From positions 1 to 8,390 of the forward strand of contig JAITHX010000174.1 in the NCBI GenBank assembly GCA_031279735.1: a stretch of 8,390 nucleotides of DNA. The letters are read 5' to 3'. Below are positions 6,274 to 8,390 of the stretch, piece after piece (the stretch's first letter is position 1; every line of letters starts with the position of its first letter). The notes beneath the pieces are model-generated. The model was not told where the DNA came from. It saw only the letters and a list, made by a program, of their open reading frames with translations, and searched no databases. A program made the position numbers and the translations under genes. The DNA comes from Prevotellaceae bacterium. Its GTDB lineage: Bacteria; Bacteroidota; Bacteroidia; Bacteroidales; UBA932.

Positions 6274-7761
6274 ATGTCCAAGTCTAAAAAGAATAAAACG
6301 ACCCGCGTCTCCCTTTCGCCGGAGAACTTCATTCGGAAAAAGTCGCGCAGCCTGCCCATTTACAAATGCCTGATCAATAAAAACTGGAAAGAGCACGGAC
6401 TGCCGAACATTTTCGTTGTCCGACGGCACGCAAGCGGCAACGTCACTTTTTGCGTGTATATGGTGGACGTGTTCTGTCTGGGAGTGAAGGATACAATCTT
6501 CACCTGCAATGTTCCGCCGGAAAATATTGACGATCGTATCGCAAAAGGCGATTTTGCGTCCAAAATGGAGGAGATTTCCTACGAACTCGCTCACAACATA
6601 ATTTTCGCCGCGCTGGAATATGCCGAAGAATACGGTTTCAGACCCCACAGAAGCTTCACCTCAACCACACAGTATTTTCTGGAAGAGGACAACGACAACG
6701 TTCCGCTGATAGAAATCAAGTGCGGAACGGAAAACGGCCGACCGATGTATATCAACAACGGCTGCGAAACTCCGGATCAGGCTGAAAAAATCATTCGCCA
6801 GCTCGAAAAAACGGCGGGCAAAGGCAACTTCGGCTTCATACTGAGAACGGGTACTGCCGAATCCTTCGATGTTGACCTCGACATCAACCTCGGCGACGAT
6901 GCCGGCAGCGACGCGGATTTACGCGATTATCGCGAAATATTCGCCGCAATCGACAAGGAAGATCTGGAAAAGGAAATTTCCTGCATTTTTAAGGAATATC
7001 TGAAACACACCGATCACGACACTTGCGACGACCCCGAACTGGCGAACACGGCAATGGTTCTGGCTGACTTCTGGCTCAAGGAAAACAATGTAATCAACCT
7101 CGACATCTCGAATGAATACATGAAAATGATGCGCGACGACTTCTCTTCCGTCAAGATTGTGGAAATCGGCGATGTGCCCAATTCGCTTTTCCCAGCTCTC
7201 ACAACCGGAGGCAAGAATCTGGAATTCGACTTCCTCAACACATTCACGGCAATATACTCTCCCTCCCTGAGCGGGAGCGATATAGACAAACAGATCAAAT
7301 GGTTTGCGGAAAAATACGGCACCTGCGAGGCTGCCGTTTACCTTATGGCGCTGTTCGCCACCAATTGCAATCCCGGCTCTATGCGCGCCACAGAGCGTCT
7401 ATGCAGCGGGTTACCCGATTATTTCCTCGTGAAACTGTTGAGAAAGGACATGGAATTTGTCGTCTCGCCGCCGGCAAACAGGAAGGATGCCAGAAAACGG
7501 ATAATGGCAATGGTGAAGGGCGCAACGCTCACGCAATTCGAAATGATGCAGTTTATCATCTGCTACGTTGTTTGCGTGTTCGGTATCCGGAACAGCAAAA
7601 CCCCCAATCTGCTCGAAATAGCCAGCGCCCTATCCGAACTGATGAAAAGCAACACCCTGAATTATTCCGATTTCGTAACCGAAATGATATCGATTTATGC
7701 GGAAACAAGACAAGTGCATGCCGCAATAATGGAGTTTTTCAAACGAAATCCGGCGAACTAG
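6274..7761 (+). CDS. Uncharacterised protein X2, 495 aa, paralogue of the protein at 3766-5292
   Basis: It matches X1 along nearly its whole length: more than half of the first 185 residues are identical by eye, and the C-terminal half keeps blocks such as VPNSLFP, the VYL..LF segment, DYFL.K and T.FE..QFI.CY. The function is unknown and the protein is probably cytoplasmic. Differences point to specialisation: the linker after residue 190 is acidic (SFDVDLDINLGDDAGSDAD) where X1 is Lys-rich, and X2 lacks the Pro/Lys/Arg tail. The start at 6274 aligns exactly with the X1 start (MSKS.K.K.TRV). It is 35 bases after the methyltransferase, with no separate promoter evident, so it is probably in the same transcript. 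Its stop codon abuts the YhcG remnant. Confidence 0.92.
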   Translation: MSKSKKNKTTRVSLSPENFIRKKSRSLPIYKCLINKNWKEHGLPNIFVVRRHASGNVTFCVYMVDVFCLGVKDTIFTCNVPPENIDDRIAKGDFASKMEEISYELAHNIIFAALEYAEEYGFRPHRSFTSTTQYFLEEDNDNVPLIEIKCGTENGRPMYINNGCETPDQAEKIIRQLEKTAGKGNFGFILRTGTAESFDVDLDINLGDDAGSDADLRDYREIFAAIDKEDLEKEISCIFKEYLKHTDHDTCDDPELANTAMVLADFWLKENNVINLDISNEYMKMMRDDFSSVKIVEIGDVPNSLFPALTTGGKNLEFDFLNTFTAIYSPSLSGSDIDKQIKWFAEKYGTCEAAVYLMALFATNCNPGSMRATERLCSGLPDYFLVKLLRKDMEFVVSPPANRKDARKRIMAMVKGATLTQFEMMQFIICYVVCVFGIRNSKTPNLLEIASALSELMKSNTLNYSDFVTEMISIYAETRQVHAAIMEFFKRNPAN

Positions 7762-7762
7762 G

Positions 7763-8122
7763 AGTCATATTCGCAGCATTATGCGCGTGAGCAATCCGCA
7801 GGCGATGCTGTGGTATTTGAAAGAAGCGAACGAACAGATGTGGAGCATACGCACGCTCGACAGAAATATAGGCTCGCAGTATTACGAAAGAATGCTGCTC
7901 ACGCAACACCGAGATTTGGTGCAAAAGGAAATGCTGGAAAAAACAGCCGACTGGCAAACCGATAAACTCGAATTTATCAAGAATCCCGTTGTCGCCGAAT
8001 TTTTGGGATTCTCGCAAAATACCGATTTTACTGAATCGGATGAAGAAGAACTTCGCCGGGAAATTGAACGGCAAAAGGAAATTTATCGTCTGCAACAATA
8101 TGAATCGGGAAAGAACTCGTAA
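7763..8122 (+). pseudogene. YhcG/DUF1016-family nuclease remnant lacking its N-terminus and PDDEXK core
   Basis: The frame reads SHIRSIMRVSNPQAMLWYLK and continues through EQMWSIRTLDRNIGSQYYERML to DKLEFIKNPVVAEFLGFSQN. This is the second half of the DUF1016 N-terminal domain, starting inside its usual LSWSH motif. After TDFTESD (Asp codon at 8039-8041) the family normally enters the PDDEXK nuclease domain of about 150 residues, but here the next residues, EEELRREIERQKEIYRLQQ, look like the C-terminal tail of the family. The catalytic domain is thus missing by an apparent in-frame deletion. An ATG at 7781 allows a 113-residue peptide, so a short product is possible, but it could not be a nuclease. 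The missing front roughly corresponds to the first 110 residues. Homology starts two bases after the X2 stop, suggesting a recombination junction. Confidence 0.75.
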
Positions 8123-8139
8123 TTCGTAATTGACAAGGG

Positions 8140-8390
8140 TTATTTGTTTTCGATCTTTTTCTGCACTGCTTTCAAATTTTCGAGATAGGCAATTTCCACC
8201 TCGCTGAGTGTTTTCGCCTGATACTTGCGGTATTCGGCATCGGCTTTCTCCATTGCCCGCTCATGCGAAACTGTGCCTGCGTTTTGCAAAACTTCCTGTC
8301 CGGTGGAATTTAAGATAGTATCCAACTGTTTGATGTAGTCGTTCATATACATCGGAGCGCGACGAATAGCCTGAATTTCGGCAAAATCAA
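8140..8390 (-). CDS. RhuM-family protein, C-terminal part (runs off right edge)
   Basis: The frame is open to the window edge and reads DFAEIQAIRRAPMYMNDYIK, then QLDTILNSTGQEVLQNAGTV followed by SHERAMEKADAEYRKYQAK. This is the C-terminal signature of RhuM (virulence RhuM) proteins: a FAE-QA-R-PMYM segment, a KLD helix, and NAGTVSHE-A-EKA-EY. The remaining, larger N-terminal part lies to the right. The biochemical function of the family is not established; it is frequent in restriction and mobile islands of Bacteroidota. The true start is outside the window; Met codons near 8352 are internal. It is convergent with the YhcG remnant, with 17 bases between their stop codons and no clear terminator. 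Confidence 0.85.
   Translation of the reverse strand, partial: DFAEIQAIRRAPMYMNDYIKQLDTILNSTGQEVLQNAGTVSHERAMEKADAEYRKYQAKTLSEVEIAYLENLKAVQKKIENK

Overview
The window looks like a chromosomal accessory region of a Bacteroidota genome, most likely order Bacteroidales. The left edge carries the N-terminus of a SusC-type TonB-linked receptor. The largest minus-strand gene has a C-terminal half like the Bacteroidales-specific DUF6377 regulators. Upstream of two divergent genes I see matches to the Bacteroidota promoter pattern (TTTG or TTG, 19-21 bases, TAnnTTTG). I cannot name the genus.

Layout. 1-365 (minus) is the 5' end of a susC-like gene running off the left edge. 366-1926 has no convincing gene and is dense in repeats: a 27-unit TC microsatellite, a G-run array able to form a quadruplex next to a 15-bp inverted repeat, two loci of GTCGAC-centred palindromes, and a nine-unit tandem array of dyad-symmetric elements with a period of exactly 23 bp. 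1927-3582 (minus) is a membrane-anchored, helical-repeat, DUF6377-like regulator. 3583-3765 is a divergent promoter region. 3766-7761 (plus) is a compact three-gene unit: an uncharacterised 508-aa protein (here called X1), a D12/alpha-class DNA adenine methyltransferase, and a 495-aa full-length paralogue of the first (X2). 7763-8122 (plus) is a remnant of a YhcG/DUF1016 nuclease that has lost its N-terminus and its whole catalytic core. 8140-8390 (minus) is the C-terminus of a RhuM-family protein that continues beyond the right edge.

Interpretation. The right half has the character of a defence or mobile island: methyltransferase, broken YhcG-family nuclease and RhuM. The most interesting unit is X1-methyltransferase-X2, where two paralogues of unknown function flank a DNA methyltransferase in what appears to be one operon. 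The YhcG remnant starts within a few bases of the X2 stop codon, so the three-gene unit probably arrived by a recombination event that used or destroyed the yhcG-like gene. Whether X1 and X2 act with the methyltransferase (as restriction, modification-dependent or regulatory partners) cannot be decided from sequence alone. Family assignments rest on motif recognition by eye; no database search was run.
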